This document shows, one piece after another, positions 33,266 to 44,940 of a stretch of 64,000 nt of DNA. Source of the DNA: Viola odorata. Lineage: Eukaryota; Streptophyta; Magnoliopsida; Malpighiales; Violaceae. Numbering within the stretch: the stretch's first letter is position 1; the number at the start of each line of letters is the position of its first letter. The stretch covers positions 33,838,579-33,902,578 of the forward strand of contig OY829542.1 in the NCBI GenBank assembly GCA_963691705.1, written 5' to 3'. The notes under the pieces were generated by a model. It did not search any database. It was not told where the DNA came from and saw only the letters and a program-made list of their open reading frames with translations. The position numbers and the translations under genes are program-made.

Positions 33266-35470
33266 TCAAATTCTAGAGTAATATAACTTCAAGCGAGCGA
33301 TATTCCAAGAGTTGGATAAGGGTGTACCATCGAGAGTCTCCAGATGATAGGCTCCTTTCCCGACAACGTGGGTGACGCGATATGGTCCATCCCAGTTTGG
33401 ACTGAGTTTTCCCATACGTTGCCCTGCCGCTCGCTTGTCTCTGAGTACCAGGTCTCCGGGTTTCAGCAACCGTTCTTTGACGCGCCTGTTATGATAACGG
33501 GCCATCTTTCGTTTATAATGCTGCGTTTTCAGAAGGATTTCCTCTCGGACTTCTGGTAACGCGTCCAGGTTAGCTCGTAACCTTTCCTTATTCAGTTCCT
33601 ACTGAAAGTGAGCTACCCGCAGGCTCATGGTTCCAATTTCCACCGGTGTAACGGCTTCGGTCCCGAAGGCCAACGCGAAAGGTGTTTCTCTAGTGGTTGT
33701 CTTAACGGTCATGCGATATGCCCACATCACGTATGGTAGCTCATCAGCCCATTTCTTTTTAGACCCTTCCAGGTTTTTCTTGATGCCGCTAAGGATGCTC
33801 CGATTGGTTACTTCCGCCTGTCCATTAGTTTGCGGATGAGCCACGGAGGAAAAGCGTTGCTCGATTCCAAATTCTGCGCACTGGTCTTTGAAAAACTGGC
33901 TGGTGAACTGCGTTCTGTTATCGCTAACAAGGACACGAGGTACGCCAAACCTCATGATAACTTGATGTTTGAAAAAACGCCAAGTTTTTTCTGCCGTGAT
34001 TGTGGCGACCGCTTCAGCTTCCGCCCACTTAGTGAAATAGTCTACCGCCACTATCACAAATTTCAGTTGAGACCTTGCCTTTGGGAATGGGCCTAGGATA
34101 TCGATCCCCCATTTAGCAAAAGGACAAGGGGCGATAATTTCAGCTATTTCAGTGGCAGGCCGCCGAGGAATCTTGGCAAAGTCCTGGCACTTAGGGCAGG
34201 TTTGCACATAGTTGTGGCAATCTCTTCGGATAGTGGGCCAGTAGAATCCGGATCGAAAGACCTGTGCTGCCAGGGTACCGCCTGACACGTGCATACCACA
34301 TACCCCTTCATGAATTTCGCGCAAGGTGTGAAGGCCTTCTTGTTCAGTTATATACTTGGCGGCAGGGTGGGAGAAACACCTTCGAATCAGGTCCCCGTCA
34401 TAGTATGTACAACATGCTGCCTGTCTCAATACCATCTTCTTTTCAGCGGTATCCTCAGGCAGTTCCTCGTGTTTCAAGAATTTGATTACGGTAATTCGCC
34501 AGTCGCTTTCGCGCTCCTCCACACATAAAGATGCTTGCTCTTCCATGAAGGATGGTACCGATAACTCTCGATAGTATACACCTTTGGGTATGGATGCTTC
34601 CGGATTTGCGGCCATTTTGTCTATATTGTCAGCTTCAGCGTTTTCCTCCCTGGGGATATGCTCGAAGCTGACCTGCATGCCTTCTTTCTTTATTTCCAAC
34701 AATTCTCGCTTTACTTTGGCAAGATATTGAATCATAATGGGTTCCCGGGCCTGAGAATGCCCCAAGACCTGGTCAATTATCAACTTGGAATCACCACAGA
34801 TTTTTAGACGCAGGTCTCCTGTTCTTCCAGTATCGTGCCTCCCTTTAGAGGAAAGTCCTTTCCCTATTCTGAGCCCGGCTAGCAACGCCTCGTACTCTGC
34901 CGCGTTATTAGATAATGGTTGTAGGATTCGAATGGCGTATCGTATTTGCATATCGTGCGGCCCATTTATAAAAATTCCAGCTCCAGCCAGCTCTTGGTTT
35001 TTAGCTCCATCCACATGGACGATCCAGAGATCCGTATAGGTTTCCGGGAACGGGAGATCCATGTCGCCCCATTCCGCTTCAGGTACACCGTCCAAAGGAT
35101 CCTCTGTAAAGGTACATTCCGCTATGAAATCGGCCAGGATCTGAGCTTTTACGGACGGTCGCGACTGATACCTCAATCCATACTGTTCTAGTTCAAGCGC
35201 CCAAATCAACATTCTTCCGAAAGATTCAGGCTTTCGAAATATTCTTTTCAGAGGCTGGTCTGTGAGTACGATAACGGAATAAGACTGAAAATACCGATCC
35301 ATTTTGCGGGTGGCTTGTATCAGAGCGAACGTTATCTTTTCAATTCGGGCGTATCGCAACTCTGCATCCTTCAGGACGTGGCTCACAAAATAGTCCGTAT
35401 AGGTTTCCGCGAACGAGGACGGCACTGACCACTTCATCCGCGGCGCCAAGATACAAATATAAAGTATCAC
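33266..35470 (-). pseudogene. Tat-2 RNase H and integrase
   Basis: A 623-codon fragment (35470-33599) holds RNase H (WIVHVDGAKNQELAGAGIF, with the second Asp in CGDSKLIIDQVLGH). It also holds the integrase HHCC finger (IHEGVCGMHVSGG ... CHNYVQTCPKCQDF) and the core with all three acids: GIDILGPFPKA, LVSDNRTQF, and Glu in NGQAEVTNR. Asn-Arg replaces the usual Asn-Gly after the second Asp. A TAG at 33600 separates the C-terminal part (33505-33266), which has the GPY-like NWDGPYRVTHVVGKGAY. The N-terminal end overlaps the RT fragment in a different frame, so a frameshift lies near 35400. Confidence 0.88.
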
Positions 35471-37350
35471 CTACTTCAGGTCTCGTCAATAATAAGTCAG
35501 ACGATAGGTAATCTTTTAGACCGATAAATGCTTCCTCATATTCCGGGGTCCACCCAAACGAGCCTTTGTTGCGTATGACTTTGAAAAAAGGGAGACATTT
35601 TTCTCCTTGCTTGGAAATGAATCGCCCAAGGGCAATGACTCGCCCTGTTAGCCTTTGCACCTCTTTAATGGTTCTTGGTGATATCATGTCTTGTATGGCC
35701 TTAACCTTTGAGGGATTAGGCAGGATGCCTTTTTGGCTGACCACGTAGCCCAAGAATTTTCCTGTCTGAAATGCAAACATGCATTTTTGGGGATTTAACT
35801 TCATACGATACCTTTTCACACGTCAAAGACTTCCTTTAAGTCTCGTAGGTGATCTTGAAAGCTCGCGCTCTTCACCAAAATATCGTCAACGTATGCTTCC
35901 ACATTCCTCCCTATTTGCTCTTCGAATATCTTATTGGTCATACGTTGGAACGTAGCCCCGACGTTCTTCAGCCCGAACAGCATCGCCGTATAACAGTAGG
36001 TGGCCTTTGGAGTGAGAAACGCAGTCTTTTCTTCATCTTCCCGGGCCATGGGAATCTGATGATATCCAGAGTTGGCATCCAATGAGCTTAGATAAGCGTA
36101 TCCAGCGGTCTGATCAACTAACTGATCTATGTGAGGAAGCGGGTAGCAGTCCTTAGGGCAGGCATCATTTAAATCTGTGAAGTCGATACACATGCGCCAA
36201 TCCCCATTGGGCTTAGGAACAAGGACAGGGTTCGCTAGCCAGGTGGGATATTGAACTTCGCGGATAAACCCTGCGTCAAGGAGCTTTGCTACTTCCTTAT
36301 CCACAGCCAACGCCTTTTCATTAGAGAACGCACGTCGCTTTTGCTGTACCGGCCTGGCATCTGGGTCCACATTGAGACAATGTTCGGCTATTTCCCGTGA
36401 CATACCTGGCATGTCGGATGGTTTCCACGCGAAATCTCCTTGGCATTTGTTCAGCAGCCGGGCCAGTTGAAGGTTTTCCGCTGGGCTGAGTTTTTCACTG
36501 ATCAGGAAACTTGCTTCCTCTATACCGATTGCCGGAATGGGTATCATTTTGTCTAGAGGTTGAGCACGCTTCTCATCACTCTGCTGATAGGGATCCGCTG
36601 CTATACATACGTACCTATCGCAGCTTCTTTGAGTCATGAGTGAGTAGCATTCCGCCGCCAGCTTTTGATCGCCTTTCACCGATACTACCCCATCCCAGGA
36701 GGGGTATTTCATCTTTAAATGCTTCTGAGATATCACCGCTCCAAAGCGGTTGAGGAAAGGTCGTCCGAGCACGACATTGTAAGGCAAATTCAGATCCACG
36801 ACAAGGAACAACAGGTTCTCTGATCGCTTGTAAGGGTTTTCTCGGAAATATATGGGCAAAGTAATAACCCCCGTGATAGGAATTGGAACCCCATCAACGC
36901 CGACTATAGGCCGTTTGCTCGGTGTTAACTCATTATCAGGTCGTTTCATGAGATTGTAAGCTTCCAGCGAAAAGAGGTTCACCGCGCTCCCGTTATCAAC
37001 AAGAGTTCTTCTGATTCCATGACTGGCGATGACGGGCGTAACCACCAAAGTATCATTGTGCGGATAGACGACGCCTTTCTCATCCTCTTCGGAAAAGGAT
37101 AATACCATTCGATCCAATATGTCTATCGCATCTCTTTTTTTTGTCACGCCATCACGTGTGCGCTTATCTCTTTTCGTGGCTGCCGATTGCTCTGATTCGT
37201 CCAAGTAAGGGGTTCCTCCCGTGATAATGTTAATCATAGGGATATATTCATCATCAACTGCAAGAGTTTCCCTATCTTTACCTCTGGGAGGATCATCCTT
37301 TTGCGGAACGCGAGGAGGAACTGGTGGTTCATCTGTTGTCCTTTTCGTAA
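35340..37350 (-). pseudogene. Tat-2 protease and reverse transcriptase
   Basis: The retropepsin-like site IRRTLVDNGSAVNLFS lies at about 37030, followed by NVVLGRPFLNRFGA. RT follows with FIREVQYPTWLANPVLVPK, WRMCIDFTDLNDACPKD and the catalytic box YVDDILVKSASF (about 35880). A one-base deletion near 35816 shifts the frame after DLKEVFDV. The palm and thumb continue in 35819-35340 (NPQKCMFAFQTGKFLGYVVS). This is the best preserved Tat protease-RT in the window. Confidence 0.88.
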
Positions 37351-39124
37351 GATTATTTCTGGCATCTTCTCTTATTTGGGTAGCAAATTCCCCCAAATAT
37401 CCTTCTTCTACCAAGCGTTCTATCGCTGATCTTAACTCCCTGCACGCTTCGGTGGAATGGCCCCTGGCTTTGTGGAATTTACAATAAGCATTTTCCCTTC
37501 TCCCTAGAAGCACTCCTGGTTTCGTAGGCGCGGGGTAGCGGATGGGAAGATTTCGCTGTTCCGCTATCGCTAAAATCTCTGCCCTTGGTACGTTAAGAGA
37601 AGGAAAATCTGGGTCGTACGTCCGGTTCTTGTAAGAATCCCCGTGACGTCGAGAGGGAGAACCACCGGTTTTTCCCTTCGAAAAATGACCCTTCTGTTTG
37701 TTGGAGGCCTTGGGGATATGGTCTTTCCTCCTGGCGTAATCATCGATAAAATGGTCGTCAGGTAGTAGCTTCGTGGGAGTAGTAGTAATTTGAGATGTCC
37801 CATGCGACGCGTCATACGTCTTATCTCTATTTTCTTCCTCTTCTATTTTTGCGTAATTGTGGGCTTTAAGCCTCAACGCATCTAAAGTCACTGGAGGATC
37901 CACCATGAGCGCGTCTTTCAGCTTTCCATAGCGGCAGTTCCTTTTCAGAGCTTCTATAGCAAAATCAATAGTAACGCCCGGTGTTAAGGACATTTCCAAA
38001 TCGAAGCGACTAAGAAACTCCTTTAAGGTTTCTTGAGGCCTTCGTTGTATGTCAAATAACGCGGCGGCAGATTTCCTGATTGGAATTGCCATGCTAAATC
38101 TGCTCCAGAATTTAGATTCTAATTGCGAGAAATTATTAATGGATCCACAAGAGAGACCCTCAAACCAAAGACGCGCCACACCCGATAATGTCATAACAAA
38201 TATTTGGCATAACGCCGCATCACTGTGGGTCTGAAACTGAACAAAGTCCTTCACTTTATTAATGTGCTAGATGGGATCCTTGGTGCCATCATAAACATCA
38301 GTGGGAAGCTTCACGCGCCGACTGACCCTGTGACGCCTTATACGACAGCTAAATGGGTGGCCTGATGTATCATCAAGAATTTCACGTGCCTGATGCGGAG
38401 GAGACATTTCGTCCTGATGCCCCCTATTTCGTGGTTCTGGCGTAGGATGTCGCCTAGGAGATCGACTGCGGCTCCTGTGCGAACGACTTCGATACCTTCG
38501 ACTACTGGATCTTTCACTGTACTCGGGAGACAGACTTCTGTTCGCTCCTTCCCTCCGTCCGTCCCACCGGTTCCTAACCCGCACAAGCTGCCTGTCTCCT
38601 TGCAGGAGGAGACCTTGCGGCATTTGTGGTACGTAAGCCTCTACTCTTCCTTGAGTAAACTGCTCAACACTTATCGGAGGATTTCCCGCGGATAAAGGCA
38701 TCTGGAGGTTTTCTGGAAACAACGGTGATAAAGGTCGATCAGCGACAATAGATGGTGTAAACATGACGCGAGGAGGGAGACTAGATCCAGAAGCTCCAGG
38801 CGTGACTCTTGCAGCCATTTCCGTCAAATATTCCAGCCGAGAACGAAGGGCCGCTATTTCCATTGCAAAAGGATGTTCACGATTAAGCACAGATCCCCCC
38901 GAAAGAGGAGTGGAAAAATCAGATCCCACTATCTGAGATGACAAGATGTCCGTCTGCGAGGAGGCCTGTCCCCCAGCAATTCCAACCGAGAGGTCCAGAG
39001 ATCCCGAAATGATTGGTTGTGTAGTCATAGAGAGATCGGCAGTAGCAAAAGGGAATAACTGTCTGCGGATTGAGAAAGGGATATTAGAGGATGACGATCG
39101 GATAGGCTCCGATCCCGTGATCAT
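37351..39124 (-). pseudogene. Tat-2 gag, one nonsense codon
   Basis: The start is placed at the ATG at 39124 (MITGSEPIRSS), which aligns with the other gag starts; the upstream ATG at 39175 lies in leader sequence. An Arg/Ser-rich region (38600-38430) precedes a TAG near 38268, inside the DPI-HINKVKDF stretch. The frame then continues through GVARLWFEGLSCGSINNFS (capsid-like) to the zinc-knuckle-like CKFHKARGHSTEAC at about 37480-37430. With one suppressed stop it would be a full-length gag. Confidence 0.85.
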
Positions 39125-39188
39125 GACCGTTCCAATCTTCCGACTAGACGCAGCTTGGCTATTAAGGACGCTCACTTAATATACCAAA

Positions 39189-39209
39189 GCTCTCAATGAA
39201 AGCACCATT
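39189..39209 (-). promoter_or_regulatory. Putative primer-binding site of Tat-2
   Basis: In element orientation ATGGTGCTTTCATTGAGAGC follows the LTR. GCTTTC and GAGAGC pair with one G-U wobble, so the hairpin of the other copies is kept although the sequence changed. Confidence 0.55.
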
Positions 39210-39734
39210 TGATAAGATTCTATGTTGATCTTGTAAGATTTGGAGTCGTGCCTGATCGGAACGGTGGCGGTCGGTGTCGGATGTACCTGCAAAGCACCGG
39301 AGGGGGTGCTCCGGCATAGACACTCCGATGCTTAAGTCAGTTCGGGTTTCAAAAATATCAGAGGTTCGTCTCAGTGATCTTGATCTTACCTTTAGATTGG
39401 AAAAGTGGGGGTATTTATAGGCCTGTTCGGCGATACCTGGCGATAACAATCAAGGCGATGTCTGATGGTGACGTCACAAGCGATACCGACAGATGACGTC
39501 ATAAGCGATATCATACGTACTGCCGGGAGCGATAAGCTCGTGGGTCCCTAGGATGGGATGGTGTCGTGCGTATAGAGTCGCGTGAGTCCCCCCCCCCCCG
39601 CTGATGTCGACCATCCTAGGAATCCTTCTCGGATTCTCGGGCGATGTGAAGATATCTTACGGGTCTTATAGGAAATCGTCCTAGTGGGAGCCGTAAGTGT
39701 GGTAGCACCGTTAGGGCTGTCTTGATTGTTATCA
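39210..39734 (-). repeat. 5' LTR of Tat-2 (525 bp)
   Basis: It carries the same ends as the 3' LTR. TATA complement at 39411-39420, two perfect TGACGTCA sites (39469-39476, 39494-39501), hairpin core near 39295-39316, and a 12-base C run near 39588-39599. It differs from the 3' LTR by about 12 substitutions. Confidence 0.93.
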
Positions 39735-39739
39735 GTCGA

Positions 39740-40279
39740 TGATGATAGAGCACACTTTATCTCCAAGCAAACAGTGGGTATGAAACAAGTTCTCACGTTG
39801 CTCTCCATCGCTAACGCTTAGGGTTCGCCTCACCACAAGCGACAACCTCTCATCCGCTTCGGTCTCCTCCACGTCCGAATCACAATCCTCCTCTTCTTCA
39901 CTCCTAGACTCCTCACCCTCACCGCCATCATCACTATCTAACTCTCCATTCTCCTTAATGATTAAGGTTCGCTTGTTAGGACAAGAAGACGCAACATGTC
40001 CTCACCCGACGCACTTGAAACAAACGATGTCCTTGGTTGATGTCTTAGGAGGTATGGTAGTAGGAGTAGGGTCACTAGCCATTTTCCCTTGGGGTGCACT
40101 TGAACCGATTGCACTCTTAGTGCCATAATTATAAGGTAGCACCTTTGGGACAGTAACCTTCTCATCATTCATCGACGACGACTTCTTCCAACTCGCGGAT
40201 CTTGTAGACATAGCGCTAGAGTTCTTGGCCTTCACTTGCCTCTCTATTTTAATTGCCAAGTGTAACATCTCCTCCAAAG
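39740..40279 (-). pseudogene. X2 gag 3' part and protease start
   Basis: In element orientation the segment reads EEMLHLAIKIERQVKAKNS, then a zinc-knuckle region (DIVCFKCVG). An acidic stretch follows, then a sequence ending in the codons for IID at the Tat-2 insertion site. The continuation NG.FTNCAS lies at 24064. Frame breaks occur between 40002 and 39740. The right edge is the insertion point of the solo LTR at 40280. Confidence 0.8.
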
Positions 40280-43200
40280 TGCCGCGTCCCGAAAATTAAC
40301 AAAAGAGTTTATTCGCGAGTGTGCAACGAACTTGAGACCTTACGATGCTCGGCGTAAAAGGGACGCCTAGCAGCATGCAATGAAGTCGCCACCCTAATTT
40401 GGTTGCTAGGTTTAGGGAACCTTAATCGTCATGGCATAAGAAATATAATAAATAAAAAACTAAAGGCACAAAAAAGGGGTCTGGACCCCAGACAAAAGGT
40501 TCGGGGTCGTATTATGGTATCGGGAAGGTGTTAGGCACCCGAGTCACATCCAAAAATGGTTACCGGTTGATGAGAGAGGTGTTTAAAAGGTGTTTGATAA
40601 AAATGCATTTTTGAAAAGGGGGCCCTCAGAGGAATCGTCACTTTAGTCTTTTCTATAATCGTGACCGTTCAGGAATAATTAATCGTTGGACGGGGTTACC
40701 GTTTTAAAATCTTTCGGATGGGGTTACCGTTTATCAAGACCGATTGATTATTCCTGACCGTAACGTGATGGGACTGCATTTTCCGTAAGACTGAATGAGC
40801 GCCCTCTATTTCATCATCGGGCCATGCATGATTAAATTAATTACTATGTGATTCTATCATGGATAGCTTAACAGAGTACAGATTTAAATGAGAGGTTTTG
40901 AAATGATGAATTGATGTGGGATCGAAAGTCCCCATGTACATGCAGTCAATATAAGCGAGAATTTAAAATCATATGAATATGGCATTTTAAGCAAATCTTT
41001 AAACACGTTGTTGATGTGAGTTGATTTTAGTTCTAGCAATTCTATATATCATGCGTACGATTGATATTTATGGAAAGCGTTGAATAAATAAAAAGGAACG
41101 AAAGGCGTACTTTCGAGTGAAGCTTTGAAATTAAAACCTACAAGATGAGAGTGTTAGTGATAGCTCGAAAAATAAATAAGCAATTTATGAGTGCGAGAAT
41201 TTAAACAACGACTTGACGCGTACGAAAATTTAAATGCTGATTTAAGGTATGCGAGAAATGATGAATTGATGTATGCGAGAAATGATGATTTGATACATAC
41301 GAAAATTTAGATGATGATTTTGATAAGTGCAGAAAATTTAAATGTTGATTTGATGTATGCGATAAATGATGATTTGGCGCATAAAATAATTTAGATGATG
41401 ATTTTGATAAGTGCAGAGAATTTAAATGCTGATTTCAATGTATGTGAGAAATGATGATTTGACGCATACGAAAATTTAGTGATGATTTGACGAAAAAATT
41501 AAAGATTTGATATTTGCGGAAATTACGCAGTTGACGATTTGCAGGATTTAAGCAGTTGACGATTTGCAGAGTTTAAGTAGTTGATATTGCAGAAAATAAG
41601 TAGCTTGATATTTGCAGAAAATAAAACAATTGATATTGCAGAAAATAAAACAGGTGATATTTGCAGAAAATAAAACAGTTGATATTTGTAGGAAATAAAG
41701 CAATTGATATTTGCAGAAAATAAAACAATTGATATTGCAGAAAATAAAACAAGTGATATTTGCAGAAAATAAAACAGTTGATATTTGCGACCGACCATGT
41801 AGGCGGTAAATTGAATTTAAATTGCCGAAAGTAAATTGCGGAAAATTCAAGTGCGAATAATGCAAACAGTTGATAAGTACAGAAAATTAAACAGTTGATG
41901 GTACGAAAAATAATCATACGAAGCATACGAATATTTTTACGGAAATACGATTTGAGATCTCAGAAAGAAATAAAAATGGGTTGGGCCCCAATAAAATAAG
42001 TGAAAGGAAATGAGAAATGGGCCAGGAATAGTGCCTGGCCCATGAAAATAAAAAAAGAAGGGTGATGGACCAAGCCCATCACCTTGACACATGAATAGGC
42101 CATTATGGCCCATCACCGAAACAGAAAACCTTCGTACCGAGATGCTCGTCTCCTCGACGGCTTCCCGACCGTACAAACCTCAAATTTTAATTTAAAACAT
42201 GCCGAGTTTAATTTTGAAAAAATGACAAAATCGTTAATTATCGAAAACTAATTAATTCACACGATTTACCTAACGATTACTTAAATTGAAAGCATGTATT
42301 TAATCTACAGCATGCATATGAATTAATGGTATAAAGAAAAGTAATTTATTTAATCAAACAAATGCTAAACGAATTAAAGAAAAGAAAAGCATAAAAAATG
42401 AAGAAAAGAGAAGCTAAAAAGGCTTACTACCAAACTTGAACTTGGGTGATTATCGCTCTAAATGAGCAATTAATCAGAGGGAGAAGAAGCAAGCTCTCGT
42501 TGCAAAGTTGGTGTCGTTAATTCGAAGGAGGGAGGCTCGTATTTATAGGCCGAAGAGGGCGTGGCTGCGCGTGGTGGCCGGCTCGTGTGCTGGCAGGGCT
42601 AGGGCTGCTGTGCTGGCGGAGCTAGGCGTGGAGGTGACTGCTCAGATTGGACAGGACGTCGGGAGCAACCTGCTCGGTGGCCTGCTCCGCTGCTGGCTCA
42701 CTTCCACCCTGTTCACGTGTGCCATGCACACTTAATTCAAGGGTCATAGATCTGGTTGACTTTTCTTGGTTGACCAGATCAACGGCCATGATTAAATGGC
42801 CTTTTAACTTATTTAAATAGCCTCGAGCCGATTCCCAAGAACAAACGTTCCAACTTTTCTAGCCGAAGGTACCAGCGCGTAGAGAAAAATACGGCGAGCT
42901 TAACCGTCTACAGCTAATGATGAGAATTTATCGTTTAACGTGTTTATTTTCGCGTTCAAAAACGTGAAACGTTCGGACAGAAAATAAATGATGTTACGAC
43001 GAAAATTACATGAAACGATGTAGACCGTTGTGAATGAAAAAAAGGTAGCAACTAGTTGATGGAAAACATTCCAAGTTCGAGCTATTGTCCGAGCGAACTT
43101 ACTCGGGTTCAATAAAAGCTCGAACAAAAATAATAATAAAAAATAAAAATCCTAAAAAATGCGCTAAAATACTAGCAAATGACTGCCGGATAATTAAAAA

Positions 43201-43413
43201 TGTGATTTTAAGGCTAAAAATAATAATGATAATAATAATGAAAATACGTGACGAAAAATAAAAAATTCTATTTCGAACGCTGACGATGCTAAAACGCGAT
43301 GAAAATTTTAAAAATGCTAACGACAGTAAATTAACTAAAAATGACAGTAAATTAAGTAAATAACAGAAATGCTAAAATTAATTAAAAATGGCGTCAAAAT
43401 TCGGGTATCAACA
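40280..43413 (-). repeat. Solo LTR (3134 bp) inserted in X2 gag
   Basis: In element orientation it starts TGTTGATACCCGAATTTT and ends GGGACGCGGCA, flanked by a perfect CAAAG duplication (40275-40279, 43414-43418). A reverse TATA (cctataaatacgag) lies near 42540, giving a U3 of about 0.9 kb and a 2.2-kb downstream part. The length and the TGTTGATACCC start recall Ogre-like or other long-LTR Ty3/gypsy families. Two tandem arrays lie inside: units with 'gatgatttga..catacgaaaattta' (41210-41510), and units of about 30 bases with 'gatatttgcagaaaataaaac' (41575-41790). No gene is present. Confidence 0.86.
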
Positions 43414-43664
43414 CAAAGAGTTATAACTTGTCAATTCCAAAAGATTAGCAATCTCTTGATTTAGGCTGCTCAAAAACCTAGCCATAGTCGCCTTGACACT
43501 CTCCACAATTTGCACTCCAGCTAGCGCAATCTCCATCTCATTATAATACTCTCCTACACTTTTACTCCCTTGAGTAAGCGTTTATAGCCTTTGATGAAGA
43601 TCCCTCTGAAAGTGAGCGGGAACAAAGCGGCGCATCATCAACATCTTCATATTCTCCCAATCGT
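43414..43664 (-). pseudogene. X2 gag middle fragment
   Basis: In element orientation it reads a capsid-like RRFVPAHFQRDLHQR-type segment, then YYNEMEIALAGVQIVESVKATMARFL-like sequence, matching Z at 61950-62130. The frame is broken near 43560 and 43430. It starts abruptly at 43664 against LTR sequence, so the gag N-terminus, leader and primer site have been deleted. Confidence 0.7.
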
Positions 43665-44519
43665 TGATGCGTAACGAGTAATTCCCGATCTAGTTCTAGG
43701 CTTGGATTTTGGATGCGGAAGATAAACTCAACAAGTACGAGCTTAGATCTGAAGACAACCTGTGTCAACCAACATAATCGATTTCAAGTGAGGTTCTTGA
43801 TTCGATCCCTCGACCTACATTCAACCTGTGAGTATCAACCTCGAGCGACGACTCAATGGGATGGACTTTCGGGTTTTACATGCTATCCTAATCGAGTGTT
43901 CGGACTCGATGAGGGACAAGGTTCGCGAAGAACAATTGAGAAAATTCTCTGAATTTTATTTGAAAAGATAACGTAAATTCATAATGAAGAGGGTGGCTCC
44001 TTTAAATAGGAGAAACCCTAAAATCCTTACATAAGATTGGACTTTCCTTATAAGTCCTAATTCTACTTAAACTTCTAATTAGATAATTAAACTAATTATA
44101 AATAAATCCAAAATAATTTAATTAATAATAAAAATAGCCAACCAAAGAATGAAAAGTTCAAGATTTCCTTCTTGGCACAAAGCTGGAAAACTCCCCGAGC
44201 ATAATCATGTCGGAGGTGTGACGTGATCACGTCGAAGATCGTGCGTCAGAGTTTCATGCTTCTGGAATGGGCGTCATCACGCCGCTGGCCTAGCGCCATT
44301 ACGTCGTGATGGGCGGCCACCTTATGATATTGGCGTCATCACGTTAGAGGTGGGACGTGATGACGTCGGGACAGGCGTGATCACGTTGAAGGTAGGACAT
44401 GATCACGTCAGGGTTGATCGTCAATTAGCGGTCCTCTCTGATATTGGCGTCATCACGCTGAGAGGGGGCGTGATCACGCCAAGGCCAGTCTTGGCCATGA
44501 GAAGATTCATGAGTCGCGG
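43665..44519 (-). repeat. Chromovirus-like LTR (probable X2 5' LTR), incomplete
   Basis: 43665-44100 aligns with the X1 3' LTR (13494-13860: gatctagttc..ggcttggattttg ... ggacaaggttc). A reverse-strand TATA (complement of tttaaatagg) lies at 44001-44010. The U3 side holds palindromic GTGATCAC-type motifs (44220-44480). The outer end is unclear; V begins at 44520. Confidence 0.6.
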
Positions 44520-44940
44520 TGATACGATCATGTATGGCTTTATTTCAGCAATGAACGAGCACACATTCGGAGGCCGAGAGACATGCTCGGGGCTACTAAA
44601 AGTGGGTGAGATCCGTGCCAAACCGAGGTCACCCACTTGGCCGAGTTTCCTTCGCGAAAAGCCAAGTTTGGAATTTTTGGAAGCAGCTAGCGTGATCATG
44701 TAATCTCTAGGCATGATCACATTATCTCTAGGCGTGATCACACTATCGTGTGCTCGGATTGGCGAAAAACTTTCTGTTTTATGCGTGATCACGTTATCTC
44801 TAGGCGTGATCACACTATCCCTGCGTCAGAAATCTGAAACTATATTTTAGACCTCTTTTTGAAGCTCCTATAAATAGCTTCCTACTTTCTTTTCTTCCTT
44901 AGTTTTTGATGAGTGTTTATTGCTTGAGTTAGAGAGTACT
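44520..44940 (+). repeat. 5' part of a plus-strand chromovirus-like LTR (V), cut by Athila
   Basis: It starts TGATACGATCATG like other family LTRs, preceded by CGCGG as a possible target duplication. TATAAATAG at 44869-44877 is in plus orientation. Five GTGATCAC-type motifs lie upstream of it (44690-44815). The Athila LTR starts at 44941, and the rest of V should lie beyond the window. Confidence 0.6.

Larger units (their letters stand above)
24070..39734 (-). mobile_element. Tat-2: structurally complete Tat-lineage retrotransposon (15.7 kb) with plus-strand accessory genes
   Basis: LTRs are 24070-24610 (3') and 39210-39734 (5'). Flanks are GTTGA (24065-24069) and GTCGA (39735-39739), one transition apart, and the X2 protease reading frame rejoins across the site. 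The two LTRs differ by about 12 substitutions (11 transitions) and by C-tract length. Plus-strand order is 3' LTR, alpha, beta, aORF1, aORF2, tandem repeats, then minus-strand IN-RH-RT-PR-gag and the 5' LTR. gag-pol has at least one stop and several frameshifts, so this copy is probably not autonomous. Confidence 0.93.

Noticed and set aside
41523..41926. Phe/Leu-rich minus-strand ORFs that look like membrane proteins
   Set aside because: They are translations of the 30-bp tandem array in the solo LTR in all three frames; the repeated FYFLQIS pattern comes from the repeat unit.
44421..44813. 130-aa minus-strand ORF with repeated VITPRDNVI
   Set aside because: It is produced by the palindromic GTGATCAC motif cluster in two adjacent LTRs of opposite orientation.
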